From assembly GCA_012064415.1 (NCBI GenBank), contig SSNU01000223.1:248001-312000 (forward strand): a stretch of DNA of 64,000 nucleotides, written 5' to 3'. The position numbers were made by a program, and so were the translations under genes. Shown piece by piece: positions 44,101 to 54,200 of this stretch. The notes beneath the pieces are model-generated. The model saw only the letters and a list, made by a program, of their open reading frames with translations. It did not search any database and was not told the DNA's origin. Position 1 is the stretch's first letter. Each line of letters starts with the position of its first letter. The stretch is from Gyrodactylus bullatarudis. Its lineage: Eukaryota > Platyhelminthes > Monogenea > Gyrodactylidea > Gyrodactylidae.

Positions 44101-46166
44101 ATAATATCCAGGTAGTAGTATGGCATACTTGGATTGCATCAATAATGTCTCTCTGAAATTGAAAATGCTGAATTGACCCTCCCATCCATTTCTTCTTGAT
44201 TTAATTTCCCAAGTGGAAATCACACTATTTACTTTCGGTCTTTTTCAGCTTACAAACAGATTCTCAAATAATAATTATTAATCAAAATCAAAAATAAGAT
44301 TTTATGTTGGTTATTATGACTCCTACGTTTTCAAAGACTCGAAATTTTGCATATTATTGTCCATTTTTAACTTGTACAGAACATCTTATGGGCCTTGATA
44401 AACATGTATTTTTTTCTATTCAGTACACAATACTCTTTTTCATATAAAAATAAAAAGATTTACGACTGTATTAATTATAACTCTACTCAAATTGTCAAAT
44501 GACACAGATATTGTAATTCTATTTTCTCTCATCAATAGTATAGCATCTACAATTTCAATCAATATTGCTAATCTAAACCCTTCTCTTTTTTTCTACTCAA
44601 ATCAAATTAACATTACACAAAAGTCAAATGTTTCATTCATCTTCTCTCTAAAAGGTGAATCAGAAAAAAAGCTCTATTTTTCATTAGAAATGCAACTTCA
44701 AGTTTATCTAATACTCATTCTTTTGATTTCTTTTTTGATTGCAATCCAAAGTTTTCCTCTCATCCTGATCATATAACATCTAACTCGTCACAAAAGAGTA
44801 CAGACTCTGCTTTACCAAAGACTAAAAATATTTGTCCACAAAACAACCGTAATATGTCCACGTTGTCTTTATCTCTTAACAATGAATCGACTATATATAG
44901 AACTATAGTAATTATCTCTAGCCCATCTCCTATAGTCAACAGATACAAAGATAGGTTGTATTGTAATGAAGAATCATAGGTATAGAATGGTAAAGGCAAA
45001 GTATAACATCCTACAACAACAACAATATCTATATTCACAATACCAATAAATATACTGGACAAAAATGAATTTAGCTAAAATATCAAATACAATCCTTACT
45101 ATTGATCCCTTTCCATCTTCAAGGGGGATTTTTTAAACTAAACAAAAATTCAAGTATTCTTGAAAGGGAAGAGGATTTTCAATAATTTCTCCCCAACTTT
45201 GAAATTTCTACCATAGGTTTCTTTAAAATTTTCATGTGTGTTTTCCATTTTCTAGACTAAGGAAATTCTCATTGAGGAAACAGAAGAGAATAACTCAATT
45301 TCAGCTGAATTCAATGCTCCCAGCTCTCCACAGAAACCAATCATCATGTTTAGCGGATCAGTCTCAAAGAAATTCAACGAAGTCAGTCTAAAAAGTCATT
45401 GAATCTCTGAAATATTTTAAATTGATTTTATTTCTTCTCAAGGGTCTCAAAAAGATTAATATTAAAGTCACTGAAAATCCTATCGAGGCAACCCACTTGA
45501 TCCTGGATCAACCTAGAAGAACACGAAAATGCCTCTTTGCTCGATGTAGAAATATTCCTGTTCTCAATGAGAGCTGGATTGACAAATTGATCAAAACAAA
45601 TGCAGACATTGGCAGTCTCCTGAAAAGTTGTCGTGAGTATTTTCTGGAAGAAAATATCGTTTTATTTATGAAATTTCATTCTTTTTTAATTTTTTCCAGA
45701 CAAGAAGGAATTCTCCCTGACAGATCCGGAGAAAATTTTTGGTTCCAGCTATCCTGCCAGAGTAAAGACTGACGTTGAAAGTTTATTCAATGGCTTTTGT
45801 TTCACTTACATTCAGCACCCAAGACTCAGTCCAATCCAGCCTACAATTGAAGATTTTAGTCAATTGATTCAGTATGTTGGTGGTCGTTGGATCGATGCCA
45901 AAAGTATTAGTGCATGGAAAAATGACAAGATTTTAGGCAATGACTCCCGCCTTCTCATAATTACCAATAAAGAGCATTTAGATCAAACTGTCAAAGACCA
46001 AGATAAGAGATCTGCCAGAATTCCCATCAACTTGTTGAAACTAATCAGGCAGGATTCTATGTTATTCATTCCAGTGACCGGTGACAAGGTCATTACATGG
46101 CTTCTATCTCACCACTTTCCCACACTCCAAGAGATGAGATCGGATTTGCCCAAATTCGATTTTTGA
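29167..46166 (+). CDS. MDC1: MDC1-like DNA-damage checkpoint mediator (FHA + tandem BRCT)
   Basis: This looks like the mediator that binds phosphorylated H2A histone at DNA breaks and recruits repair factors in the nucleus. Thirty exons join in frame to 1314 residues: 29167-29205, 29229-29342, 29370-29735, 29768-29854, 29887-30012, 30069-30236, 30318-30362, 30394-30453, 30492-30578, 30632-30736, 31090-31392, 31452-31628, 32105-32185, 32253-32291, 33251-33289, 33344-33541, 33602-33634, 33689-33901, 33964-34044, 34101-34223, 34859-34933, 34999-35100, 35216-35308, 35370-35486, 36229-36348, 36618-36725, 37141-37203, 45256-45381, 45443-45632, 45700-46166. Residues about 14-90 form an FHA fold (SIVGTDSSCEVVIPDISL, then NDDIIHLGKISLKVLIG) lacking the usual Arg, Ser and His. 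Residues 170-1085 are Ser/Lys-rich and disordered, with TQ sites and a TDTDTSD acidic patch. Residues about 1085-1314 are tandem BRCTs: EATHLILDQPRRTRKCLFAR, then GGRWIDAKS. AATAAA follows at 46200. Confidence 0.92.
35800..35960 (+). repeat. Half copy of fold-back family C
   Basis: AAGAATTTACTATTTTCACA, then AAAACTCA, GTCAGAAAAAAT and an AGGCTGTTTTACGAATTT stretch follow the order of the family C left arm (23290-23460). It lies in intron 24 of the MDC1-like gene. The right arm is absent. Confidence 0.5.
36040..36190 (-). repeat. tRNA-derived SINE, copy 2
   Basis: Read on the minus strand, TGGCGTAGTGG (36167-36177) matches box A and GGTTCAAACCC (36112-36122) matches box B. The tail CACATTTAACACTCTTTCTC with TACAATCATTAAT matches the tail of the 4951-5100 copy. 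The head has an extra stretch between the boxes compared with copy 1. It lies in intron 24 of the MDC1-like gene, opposite to its transcription. Confidence 0.72.
36828..37112. repeat. Fold-back element, family C/D, inside MDC1 intron 26
   Basis: GGTTAATATGAAGATTGGAA on the left pairs with TTCCCATCTTCATATTAACC on the right. TTTTTACAAAATT is mirrored by AATTTTGTAAAAA. The element is about 285 bp, shorter than the other fold-backs, with the same TTTTTACA core motif. It lies 28 bp upstream of the exon 27 acceptor, so it may affect splicing. Confidence 0.8.
38872..40119 (-). mobile_element. Mariner transposon, almost intact
   Basis: The 1248-bp element is bounded by TA (38870-38871 and 40120-40121). 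Perfect inverted termini start GGTTGAGCGAAAAGTAATGG on the left and end in the complement on the right. It carries one transposase gene on the minus strand. Its position is intron 27 of the MDC1-like gene, antisense to it. Intact ends and a nearly open reading frame suggest recent insertion. Confidence 0.96.
38948..39971 (-). pseudogene. Mariner transposase (DD34D), one frameshift
   Basis: The enzyme cuts and pastes DNA at TA sites. The start ATG is at 39971. The N-terminal half carries paired helix-turn-helix regions (RSTVFRWHSSFKEGKT; SRAISAELNVSQNSVCRVLR) and a VPHEL linker motif. The catalytic Asp residues lie in IVTTDEKWIY, VTFLQDNARPH and YSPDLAPSDYH. The last motif is in another frame: a run of seven A (complement at 39203-39209) looks one base too long, so the first frame stops at 39171 and the C-terminal part continues in the frame ending at 38948. 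Across the shift the second and third Asp are spaced as in DD34D mariners. It is inactive as it stands unless the run is a sequencing error. Confidence 0.93.
40139..40500 (-). mobile_element. Decayed second mariner copy, internally deleted
   Basis: Starting 18 bp after the intact mariner, this stretch repeats its coding sequence in the same orientation with many changes. 40141-40225 resembles the C-terminal coding end (38958-39040). 40290-40500 resembles the N-terminal third (39745-39960), including the FKK/ERFTR-type region and the AGPVPR-like segment on the opposite strand. The middle, with the catalytic core, is deleted. Confidence 0.75.
41390..41710 (-). mobile_element. 3' remnant of the PCNA-box-tailed element, copy 2
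   Basis: On the minus strand an open frame carries ISN, then IKRKRKRNRGQLLMDEFLKG, and ends in a TAG. TATAAAA and GACCCGGTGAAATAAA follow, then about 30 more bases similar to copy 1 at 11560-11905. It is less AT-rich than its surroundings and lies in intron 27 of the MDC1-like gene. Open frames on the plus strand over 41480-41873 are shadows. Confidence 0.55.
42209..42328 (-). CDS. Possible terminal exon of a nested antisense gene, RS-rich
   Basis: On the minus strand an acceptor (GAAATTTTAG at 42329 leftward) opens a 39-codon frame. It begins FFINQAPTPS, passes through RKRSRSASPKR and ends SSQSQEY before a TAG. The composition (Arg/Ser dipeptides, balanced codons) is unlike random AT-rich sequence here. 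I could not find upstream exons, so it may be the last exon of a small gene nested in intron 27 of the MDC1-like gene, or an old exon relic. Confidence 0.35.
   Translation of the reverse strand, partial: FFINQAPTPSRKRSRSASPKRLPTNNQTTEVYSSQSQEY
43460..43687 (-). other. Open frame of 75 codons with Cys-x4-Cys, status uncertain
   Basis: An ATG-initiated frame contains KYCIVGSCQNNT, FLQMGRRACQ and KPDEANFMEWN. It is less biased than typical chance frames in this intron. The N-terminal Cys pair is vaguely like a THAP start, but the remaining THAP ligands are missing. It may be coding or chance. It is on the same strand as the RS-rich exon at 42209-42328. Confidence 0.25.
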
Positions 46167-46893
46167 CCATTATTTTTCTTATCATCATAAACTTCTTAGA
46201 ATAAATTTTTTTCCTTAAACAAAATCAAGTCTTTGTATTTATATCAGTTTGTTTATTTTTTAAAAATCATACTTTTAACATGGGTAGAAATAAATAGTAG
46301 CAGTACTAATAATAAGAATACTAGTAATAATAGTAGTATTTCAAGTTTGCCATTAGCTTAAAGCATTGTAAATGACTGCTTCTTTTTGTGCAGCAACGGG
46401 GGAGTTGATATTTCATTGAGGCACATGGATCATTAATAGAATATTATCAATTACAAATTACAAGTGAAGGATAAAATGGTGGTCAGGATTTTGAAAAGGG
46501 AAGGAGAGGGGTAGACAAAAGAATAACAGGTCAAGTTTCTTAAATGAAAAAAAAGACATGGGCTTCGACTATAATTTTAGTTATTATGGTGCAGCCTATG
46601 ACACTGTAAAGGAATAGATATAAAAAGACGAGCAGCTTCGAAAAAAAACATTCAACTTAGTGGTCACCATAGATGAAATTTGAAAAGGGAAAGGGTTCAA
46701 TTTATCTTGTGAAATCTGCCATCTTTTCTAGGAAGGTACAAACAATTAGAAATTATCTTGAGGTTGTTTCTCGATCTTTACAGGTTTAATATTAAACATT
46801 ATATATTCTTTGTTTTTTTGTTTGCTTGTTCAAAACTCTAACAAGGGAAGATTTCTTCGTGAGTAGATATTTGAATGAGCGAAGAAATTAGAT
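46167..46893. other. Convergent intergenic region MDC1-like / reticulon
   Basis: It holds the 3' ends of two genes facing each other. AATAAA for the MDC1-like gene is at 46200-46205. An AGT/AAT-rich simple stretch lies at about 46290-46340. Nothing else was seen. Confidence 0.6.
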
Positions 46894-47992
46894 TTATTCA
46901 ACCTTTTTCTCGGGAAGTTTGCCCTTGAGCTTGGAATTCTTAATTTCGTTGAACTTATCATAAGCCCTATCAAAAAAAATATATTAGATATTTTCAAGAA
47001 TCCCTTTGACCATAGCTCTAAAATGCAATCATGGAATGGAATTGGTTCACTCACTTGGCTGAGATTTGTTTGACATGATCCTTTGCAACATCCATAAGTT
47101 GATCAATTTCGTTCTTTTTTAATTGATAAATTTTTGGCAGAGTGAACGAAAATATGGTTGCCAATAGACACAAAGTCAAGAAATTCATTGTCGCACCAAT
47201 ATATGTTAGCAGGTAAAGGAAGCCAGCAAACTTGAGTGAATTTCCAATATTTTTCATCAAGAACAGTTCTCGAAGGAAATTAATAAGCTTTTCGAGTTTT
47301 TTGCCAAATTTCCTGGAGAATTTGTCGCATTCATCTTGAGACAATGAGAGTTGAGTATCGAGCTTCTTTAAAATCTCATAACTGTCTTCCTTGCCAGTGA
47401 TTCGAAGGAAAACACGATAACCGAAAAAGAAAATGAGCAGTGCTAGACCAGAATATCCAATAATTGATAGGAATGACATTGACATCAAAACTATCTCGAT
47501 GAAAAGAAGAACACCAAGGACGATTCCGGACTTTTTAGGACAGTCCCAGAGTGTCAATTTGCTGATTTGGTTCTTAACCGATTCGAAATCAATTTCGAGA
47601 ACATTTGCGTTTTGAGATGCTACATGGAAAATGCTGGGTTAGTAAATGGTAGAATGTAAGTATGGTAGAAAAATAAAATGCAATTGAATCATGAGCCTTA
47701 AATCAAAGCAAAATAAGCTTAATCATGCCTGACGTGCTTTGAGTGCAAATCATACGGTGATTTTAAACTTATTACGAGTAGGAGATCTAAGACGGTCGAT
47801 TTTGCTAGGCATCTGTAAGCCTAGGGAACTGATATTATCTGAGAAAGCTTGACTCTGAGTGTTAATGATATTTGAGTCTTCATCCATATCAGTAATCTGC
47901 TCATAGGCGTAGAAATCTTTGCTTTCTGTTTATTAAATCGTCTGTTATTGAAAATTTATGCAAAGTTTATGTCACTCACCGTTGGGATCCAT
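46894..47992 (-). CDS. Reticulon (ER-shaping protein)
   Basis: Reticulons bend endoplasmic reticulum membrane into tubules. Four exons join in frame: 47980-47992 (ATG at 47992), about 47774-47936, about 47058-47620, and about 46894-46974. The donor of exon 2 is inferred to lie at GTAATAAG, because that choice keeps frame. The protein is about 240 residues. A short acidic N-terminal part contains DMDEDSNIINTQ. The reticulon homology domain follows: it starts LTLWDCPKKSGIVLG and has two long hydrophobic hairpins (about GVLLFIEIVLMSMSFLSIIG... and FAGFLYLLTYIGATMNF...) separated by a hydrophilic loop of about 60 residues. The C-terminus is basic (KLPEKKVE). The start codon is 120 bp from the divergent PAM16 start. 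Confidence 0.9.
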
Positions 47993-48112
47993 TTGTTTTT
48001 AATTGACCTCCATAAATTTCAATGGTATAAGAAACAATTATAAAAATTCATAGGCATTCCAGAGTTTTGTTTGCATAGGTCAATAATTTGAAATTTTTAA
48101 TGGTTCTATAAT
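47993..48112. promoter_or_regulatory. Putative bidirectional promoter reticulon / PAM16
   Basis: The 120 bp lie between divergent start codons. An everted pair, ATTGACCT (48002-48009) and AGGTCAAT (48077-48084), frames the region almost symmetrically. AGGTCA is a nuclear-receptor half-site, but whether it is used here is unknown. Confidence 0.55.
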
Positions 48113-48508
48113 ATGGCTAAATATATTGCACAAATTATCATTGCTGGATCAAAGATATTGGGGAGAGCTTTTGCACAAGCTGTAAAAGAAGAATATGTTG
48201 CTAGTCAAAGAGCAGCTACTGCAAGACAATCTAGCGCTTCATCGAATTCAGAAGAAGAATCTATTCGCAATCTTGCTTCGGGGATGAGCCTACAAGAGGC
48301 GAAACTCATACTAAATATAAAAGATATAGAAAACAAAGAAGAACTCCAAAAAAAATTTGAGCATCTATTCGCTGTCAATGATAAAGCAAAAGGAGGTTCC
48401 CTCTACTTACAGTCAAAGGTTTACCGAGCGAAGGAGCGGATAGACGATGAACTCAAGGGCGATGCTCCAGATTCCGGTGAAAAATTAGAAACCTCTAAAG
48501 AATCATAA
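48113..48508 (+). CDS. PAM16: PAM16 / Magmas, mitochondrial import motor subunit
   Basis: This J-like protein of the inner-membrane TIM23 import motor pairs with PAM18 and restrains mtHsp70 stimulation. The single exon encodes 131 residues, the usual family length (about 125). The hydrophobic N-terminus [20 protein letters not shown] is the family's membrane-association segment. The J-like domain (residues about 57-110) has [12 protein letters not shown], then [20 protein letters not shown] and [12 protein letters not shown]. It carries DK in place of the HPD motif, as expected for PAM16. An AATAAA lies at 48542-48547. It is divergent from reticulon. Confidence 0.97.
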   Translation: MAKYIAQIIIAGSKILGRAFAQAVKEEYVASQRAATARQSSASSNSEEESIRNLASGMSLQEAKLILNIKDIENKEELQKKFEHLFAVNDKAKGGSLYLQSKVYRAKERIDDELKGDAPDSGEKLETSKES

Positions 48509-49246
48509 TATATTCACTTAGATTTTTATTTTAGATTTTTTAATAAAAAGTCAAAATTAATGTAAAAAAATTATTTTTTATTTAATATAGAATCAACTTG
48601 ATCAAAAAAAACAAGAGAAACTTTTAATTCTTGATTGAAATTAAACTTTGTACTATACACAATTTTTGTGGGGAGATATATAACTTTGTAATTGTTAAAT
48701 AATAAATATCTGATTTTTGAGATAATTAAATTGCGTCTCGAATGTTATTTTTCAGAACACTGTCTAGTTTCCTTGGTTGTTAGCTTTAAGCAATCCTGCA
48801 GTTGTCTTGTATTTAGTGAGCTCTTTCGAAAGCTTCAATTTGGTGTAGAAAGAGCTCAAAGCTGGTGTAAGTATTGCCTTAAGAAAAATAGAATTTCTAG
48901 TAAAGAATTGTAGGATAAAAATGTAAAGCAAATGAATAAAACTATTGGAGGGATGATATAATATCCTGTTAGTCAAACTTGACATACTTTATCATTGTTT
49001 CTTTAGCACCAGTGATTTTCGCTAAATTCGAATATTAAAAGTTAATTTGGAGAGTTTTGTGAAATATTTTTAGTATATTCGAAAGAAATTTATACTAATT
49101 AATAATAATTAGTAATTATTCATGTATCCTAAAAAATGATAATACGTATAATATACATTGTATATTTTGCTTGAGAAAAATTATTTTACCAAAACCAAGG
49201 ACAGAGAATTTCAAATTAGAAATCATTAGAATCATTATATACTTAC

Positions 49247-50133
49247 TAAGCCACATAAAACAAGGACGGTACCGGCAAGGGAACAACCACAATACACACC
49301 GGTATTATAACTCTAGTTTGAGAAAAAGAAATATAATTAAGATGATAAGAAAAATTCAACAACATAACCAACTTACATCATCACAGAATCGAAGGAATGT
49401 TGAGTCATCAACTATAGATGTCTTGTATCCATAATTTGCATTTATCTTGTCAAGATCTACAAATATCCCGTAATTAGAAAGATTGAAACTGAATTTCTGT
49501 TCCAAAAGTTGATCATAGTGCGATAGAGGGTCGATGACTTTGCTATTATCATAATAAGATTTTGGTGGAATGAATACATCAACTTGTTTTGGCATAATAA
49601 AGTCATAATTCGGTGGGAACCATCTGTCACCAGTGCCATAGAGACAAATTCTCATGATTATGATCCACATTAAATTAGGCACCATAAGAATAAGAGCAAC
49701 AATTAGCCAAACGAAACTAGCCATGTAACATAATGTGATAAACTAAAATGGTTAATAAAAGAATTCTTACGAGAATAGCAGAATTTTTTCCACCCATGAG
49801 AAAATTTTCAGATCGAAGTATTTTGCCCTTGGTGGCAGATGTGACTAGAGCAGAATAGGCAAGTATGACAACAGATAAGATGATGACAGCTATTGATATT
49901 GTCAGTGCAATAAATTTTGCATATGGTAATCTGAATAAAAGTGAAAATCTTACTCGTTAACTGGAAAGAAATAATCATTGAACAAGCGATCAATTTTTTG
50001 CCAGCCTTTAAAGGACGTGAAAGCCATGAGGCCTCCTCCCATCAGAATGAGTATGAAGCCAACAACCGAATTGTACGGTATTTTGCCAAGAATATCGTTT
50101 TCTACACATAAGTATATAGGATTACTTACTCAT
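49247..50133 (-). CDS. M6/PLP-like tetraspan proteolipid, last exon unresolved
   Basis: M6 proteins are four-pass plasma-membrane proteins of neurons and other cells. Exons: 50130-50133 (only ATGA), 49954-50101, 49771-49930, 49377-49742, 49247-49312. The introns are 28, 23, 28 and 64 nt, and all join in frame. The N-terminus MKNDILGKIPYNSVVGFILI matches the M6 'xPYxSL' start and first membrane span. The second span is AKFIALTISIAVIILSVVIL. A small loop with LMGGKNSAI precedes the third span (MASFVWLIVALILMVPNL), as in M6. A long extracellular loop and the start of span four (GVYCGCSLAGTVLVLCGL) follow. The loop has fewer Cys residues than usual. The final exon must lie within 48760-49240; several acceptors fit poorly. 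The start codon is 112 bp from the CDK2AP start. Confidence 0.75.
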
Positions 50134-50245
50134 TTTTCACAAAAATTTGAAAGGTAACCAAAAAATGTCTATGATACTTAATGATTTTTTAAAATTATTT
50201 AGTTGTTTAATATAGTAGAAAGATTTAAAATTCTACTTTATCATT
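50134..50245. promoter_or_regulatory. Putative bidirectional promoter M6-like / CDK2AP
   Basis: The 112 bp lie between divergent start codons and are AT-rich, with no recognised core motif. Confidence 0.55.
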
Positions 50246-50473
50246 ATGCTAGCCAATCACAATCTAGCTTCTGTTCTTCAATTTACCAATGCCGAAGAAA
50301 TAAATAAATACGCTCAACTTCTTCAGGTCATTGAAGAAATTGGTCGTGATATCAAACCCACATATACTAATAATCGAAATGCAGCCGAAAGATTAAAGAA
50401 AAATATTCATTCAGCGAGAGTTCTGGTGAGAGAATGTGTTTCTGAGCTGGAAAAGGCTTTGAAAGCGAACTAA
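50246..50473 (+). CDS. CDK2AP1: CDK2AP1/DOC-1 family protein (NuRD-associated)
   Basis: CDK2AP proteins are small nuclear proteins that associate with the NuRD chromatin-remodelling complex and were first described as CDK2 binders. The single exon encodes 75 residues. The whole conserved helical hairpin is present: KYAQLLQVIEEIGRDIKPTY, then AAERLKKNIHSARVLVRECV and SELEKAL at the C-terminus. Vertebrate members have about 40 extra N-terminal residues, absent here, so this is close to a minimal domain. The start at 50246 is the only ATG before the domain. AATAAA is at 50509-50514. Confidence 0.9.
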   Translation: MLANHNLASVLQFTNAEEINKYAQLLQVIEEIGRDIKPTYTNNRNAAERLKKNIHSARVLVRECVSELEKALKAN

Positions 50474-51215
50474 AATGTTTTATTATGCTTTTATATTATT
50501 TTTCTTTTAATAAATTATCATACCCTTTTATCCAAATCTTTCCTTTTGAAGTTGATATTAAGAGTGCTCTCATGCTAACTGAAAGTGTCCCTTCTACTAC
50601 AAAAGTTTGACGAGATTGCATTTATGTGACTACAAATCCGATAGAGATTCTTAAGCTGTCAAATCACTTTCTAAAAATTTTAGACGACACTTTATGCAAT
50701 TTGTCATTTTGGTAAAAAAGTAAGCATAAAGGTTTTATCACAAAACGATTGACAGATTGCCTTATTTTCCTGATAGAAAAATAAATTTTAAATAGTTATT
50801 ATTATTTATTTGAAATTCTAAAAAATACAATCAGAACTTATACTTAGTCTAATACTATAGATAAAAACCAAGTACACCAACGAATTCCTAGTTTTACATT
50901 GGCTATTGGTGTATATTTTGTATTTCTCTCTATAATCCGGAATTTTTGAAACTGTAGATAGGAAAATCAAATTAAATTACTTATTATTTAATCATGTAAT
51001 TTGAAAGAAAAGACTTCACGTGATCTCTAATAATAAGAGCATTGTTTGAAAGAAAACTTGTCTCGACATGGCTAAGCAAAACTAAAGCTGAATATTATTC
51101 AGTGAATATTAAATGTGAATTTGAAAGACATTGTTTTTATTATTTTATAAGTACAAATAGTATTTTGGTTGGTATCTGTTGCTGATTTTCAAAAAACAAT
51201 CTTTTGTATCCATGA
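50474..51215. other. Convergent intergenic region CDK2AP / AT-hook gene
   Basis: It contains the 3' ends of both genes. No repeat or RNA gene was recognised. Confidence 0.55.
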
Positions 51216-54200
51216 TTATAACATAGAGAATGGCATTCTCAACTGATTGCCATTAGAATTCAAGATCAAATTCATATTATTGGGGGGAATCTGAAAGTTT
51301 ATCGAGGGAGTCGTCGTTAGTAGACCCAAATTGCTGACAGGAATCGAGTTTTGATTAATCAGTTTGTTTGTATGAATCGGAGTGGAATTATTATTGTTAA
51401 GAAGTTGAAGGTTATCACAAACTGTTGTAAATATGAGATTATTTCGTGAGCCATTGGCGACAAAATGATTGGATTGTGGTGTGGAAGGAATATTGGTCAT
51501 GGGAACTGGGCCAGATCCAACTAAATGTGGTCCAATTAAAGCTTGTTGAAGGCTGAGAATGTTTTGATTTTGTGTAGGTAAGGCAATTATTTGTTGTAAG
51601 CTTGCTTGAGGATTAGTTAGGAGATTGGTTGAGCCTAGATTCTGAAAGACTGTCTGGGATTGGTTATTTTGATAAGAGGTAGGGTCTTGAGGGAATTTTA
51701 TCTGATTGTTTCCATTAATAACTGCATTGTTCTGTTGATTTATTATTGAAAGACTCTGGTTATTAATGGTGCTAACTGGATGCATTAAAAGTTGTGATGC
51801 TCTTTTGAGACCTTGATCAACGGTTGGCGGAGGCAAAGGAAGATTTCTAAGTGTCCACATTGTTGTAGGCAACAAAAAGTCCGGGGGAAGATTTAGGGGT
51901 GGGGGTTTGAGGAGAATGTCACTTAACGGTGGCATATATTCTGGCAATGGCTTACATTCAACCGTGTTGTTTTCTAGTTTTACATCTTCAACAGGCTTAT
52001 TTGGTTCATCATCATCACAGGGCGATTTGATATTCACCTGGAAATAAAAGTAAATTTATTTTAAAGTAAAGAGCAAACAGAATGTGTAAAGAAACTTACA
52101 TTTGTGTACATCATCTGAACTTGGTCATCACAACAGGTTTGTCTGTAAACGAATGAGAGAATAAGATTAAAATTGAACTTCTCTAAATCATAAGAAATAA
52201 ACTAAAACTTTGATAATCTCTTATATAAAATCACATGACACAGAATTGAAAATTTAGTAACCAGGAAAATTTGATCATACAAATGATGCAAGGAAATGTT
52301 CAAAATTCATCTTTTTTACAAAAGTAAAACTCACGGTTCAGTTTTGGCATCTTCATTAGAGTCGTTAAGAGTGTTTGGGACAGAATGAGTCTTTTCATCA
52401 GAGTTATTGAGGCCAGCTGAAAAAAGGATGGCCGGGGAAGAGTTTGTATCGTCCTCTTGCTTTACAATGGAAACCGGAGTATTTTCAACATTCACTGAAG
52501 ATCCATCAAGTGAGTTTTGTTTATCTTCCTTCTTTTTATGTTTTACAATGGAACTCTGCTTGACTTGGCCATCTTCACTTTCTGATGTCTCAGGGGATGA
52601 TTTATCTTGACTCGATCGATTAGAAATTCCCTTGGGAATTTTTCTAGGACGTCCGCGGAATGTACTAATCGATTTATTTTTCTTTGTAATAACAGCTGAT
52701 GAGGATCTTGTCAAGACTTTCTTTTTGAAAGACTTTTCCGGACCTGGGGAATTCTGAGAAGTAGGATTGGTCGAACTATCTTCTTCAGATTTTGTTTGCT
52801 TTTTTCGTCGCTTAGATTTGTCCACAAGACTCTGGAATAAGATATAATAGATTAATTATTTTCAATTGAATTATTGAAAAAATAAAATTCGATAATTAAT
52901 TTTCAATTAAAAAAGATGTAAAATAATTGCAGTTTTTTATTTAGAGACACTCGATAGATTTTTCATCTATCCCTAACATTTTCACTTTAAATTTGAAAGC
53001 TTGGTAAAATATTTTCAAAAGTGCTTTTTCTCAAATCTTGTTTATCTTATCAAGTTCAAACAAGTAAATTAAAAGAAATGTCACGAGTCACTTTCTGGAA
53101 ATTATTCTTTTTATAACGAATACGTTCTAAATAGTCTCAGGATCAATTAAAACATGTTATATTACTCACTCTTTGGATAGCCAACTCGAGGTCCTTATCA
53201 ATGTACTTGATGCGTTTATTGGCTGGCGGATTGGCGCGTAGAGATCGTTGGTTCTCTTCGGAGAGAAAATTTGAATCAGACTGGCTATGGTGTAGATGGC
53301 TTTGACTGCTTCCATTAGCAACAGTGGAAAAAGTTGTGGCTATTTCAGCGTAGGATATAGATGGGCCGCAATTTCTTTTCGGTCTCAACATGGGACTATT
53401 GCATCGAACATGAGGAGAGTTGGAATTGGATGAATAACTATCAAACTGTTCAAATAATAAGCCATCATTGATCAGAGATTTCAAGAGGGGATCGTTCATG
53501 TCCTCTTCATCAAGATTTTCAGGAATCGAGATGGGCCGACGTAACTTTATTGCCATCTGGTCAGTACCGCGAACACGAGTTCGTCTAATTTTGGCTGGTG
53601 TAAAGTTGATTTTACCCTGATTAGGACTGTTGAGGGGAATGTTGAAGTCGTTTGATTGTCTCCTGATAAAGACAAACCTAGTGTCTTCAGCTAGGGGCCA
53701 GATGCTGATCAGATTTCTATTAATATGTTGTAAGCATGATTTACACTCAATGGAGCATTTCGTTGTGGAATTCGAAGATAATAGGGATGAATCTTCGCGG
53801 ACATCTTCAGAGTCTTCGGCTGATATTTTAGAGACGGCAAAATGAGGTCTTATGGAGCAGATGCCACAAAAGAATAATTCAAACGCCTTATCCATAGTAT
53901 TGAGGATATCGCAGTTGACATTGTCATTATCAGAATAATTTTTCACTCGAATATTCCAGCCGAAATCGGGACATTTAATGGTGGGGTAACCTTCGGATTG
54001 TATTTTCTCTATCGCCTTTATTCGATTATAGAGACCTTCGGAAAGTACAACAAATTTCGGGAATTGTTTCAATGACTTTTTCTGGTCAACAACTTGTGGG
54101 TCATTTTCCTTCTTGTCATCTGAAATGAAAAATGAAAATGCTTCAAAAAGTGAAGAAGTAAAAGAAAAGTAACTGGAAACTGGATGCGATAACAGGAGCA

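Larger units (their letters stand above)
37204..45255. other. Intron 27 of the MDC1-like gene (8 kb)
   Basis: The intron joins the last disordered-region exon to the BRCT exons. Besides the mariner pair, the PCNA-box element and the two minus-strand frames listed separately, the stretches 37.2-38.8, 40.5-41.3 and 43.7-45.2 kb show nothing I can name. The plus-strand frame at 44492-44776 is a low-complexity hydrophobic chance frame. Confidence 0.6.

Noticed and set aside
44492..44776. 94-codon plus-strand frame with a hydrophobic end
   Set aside because: Low-complexity Ile/Leu/Ser/Asn frame in AT-rich intron sequence, with no splice context joining it to the MDC1-like exons.
48764..48985. Minus-strand frame as the last exon of the M6-like gene
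   Set aside because: The available acceptors in this frame need a phase-2 donor, but the preceding exon ends in phase 0 at 49247; read in phase 0 the sequence hits a stop. Left as unresolved.
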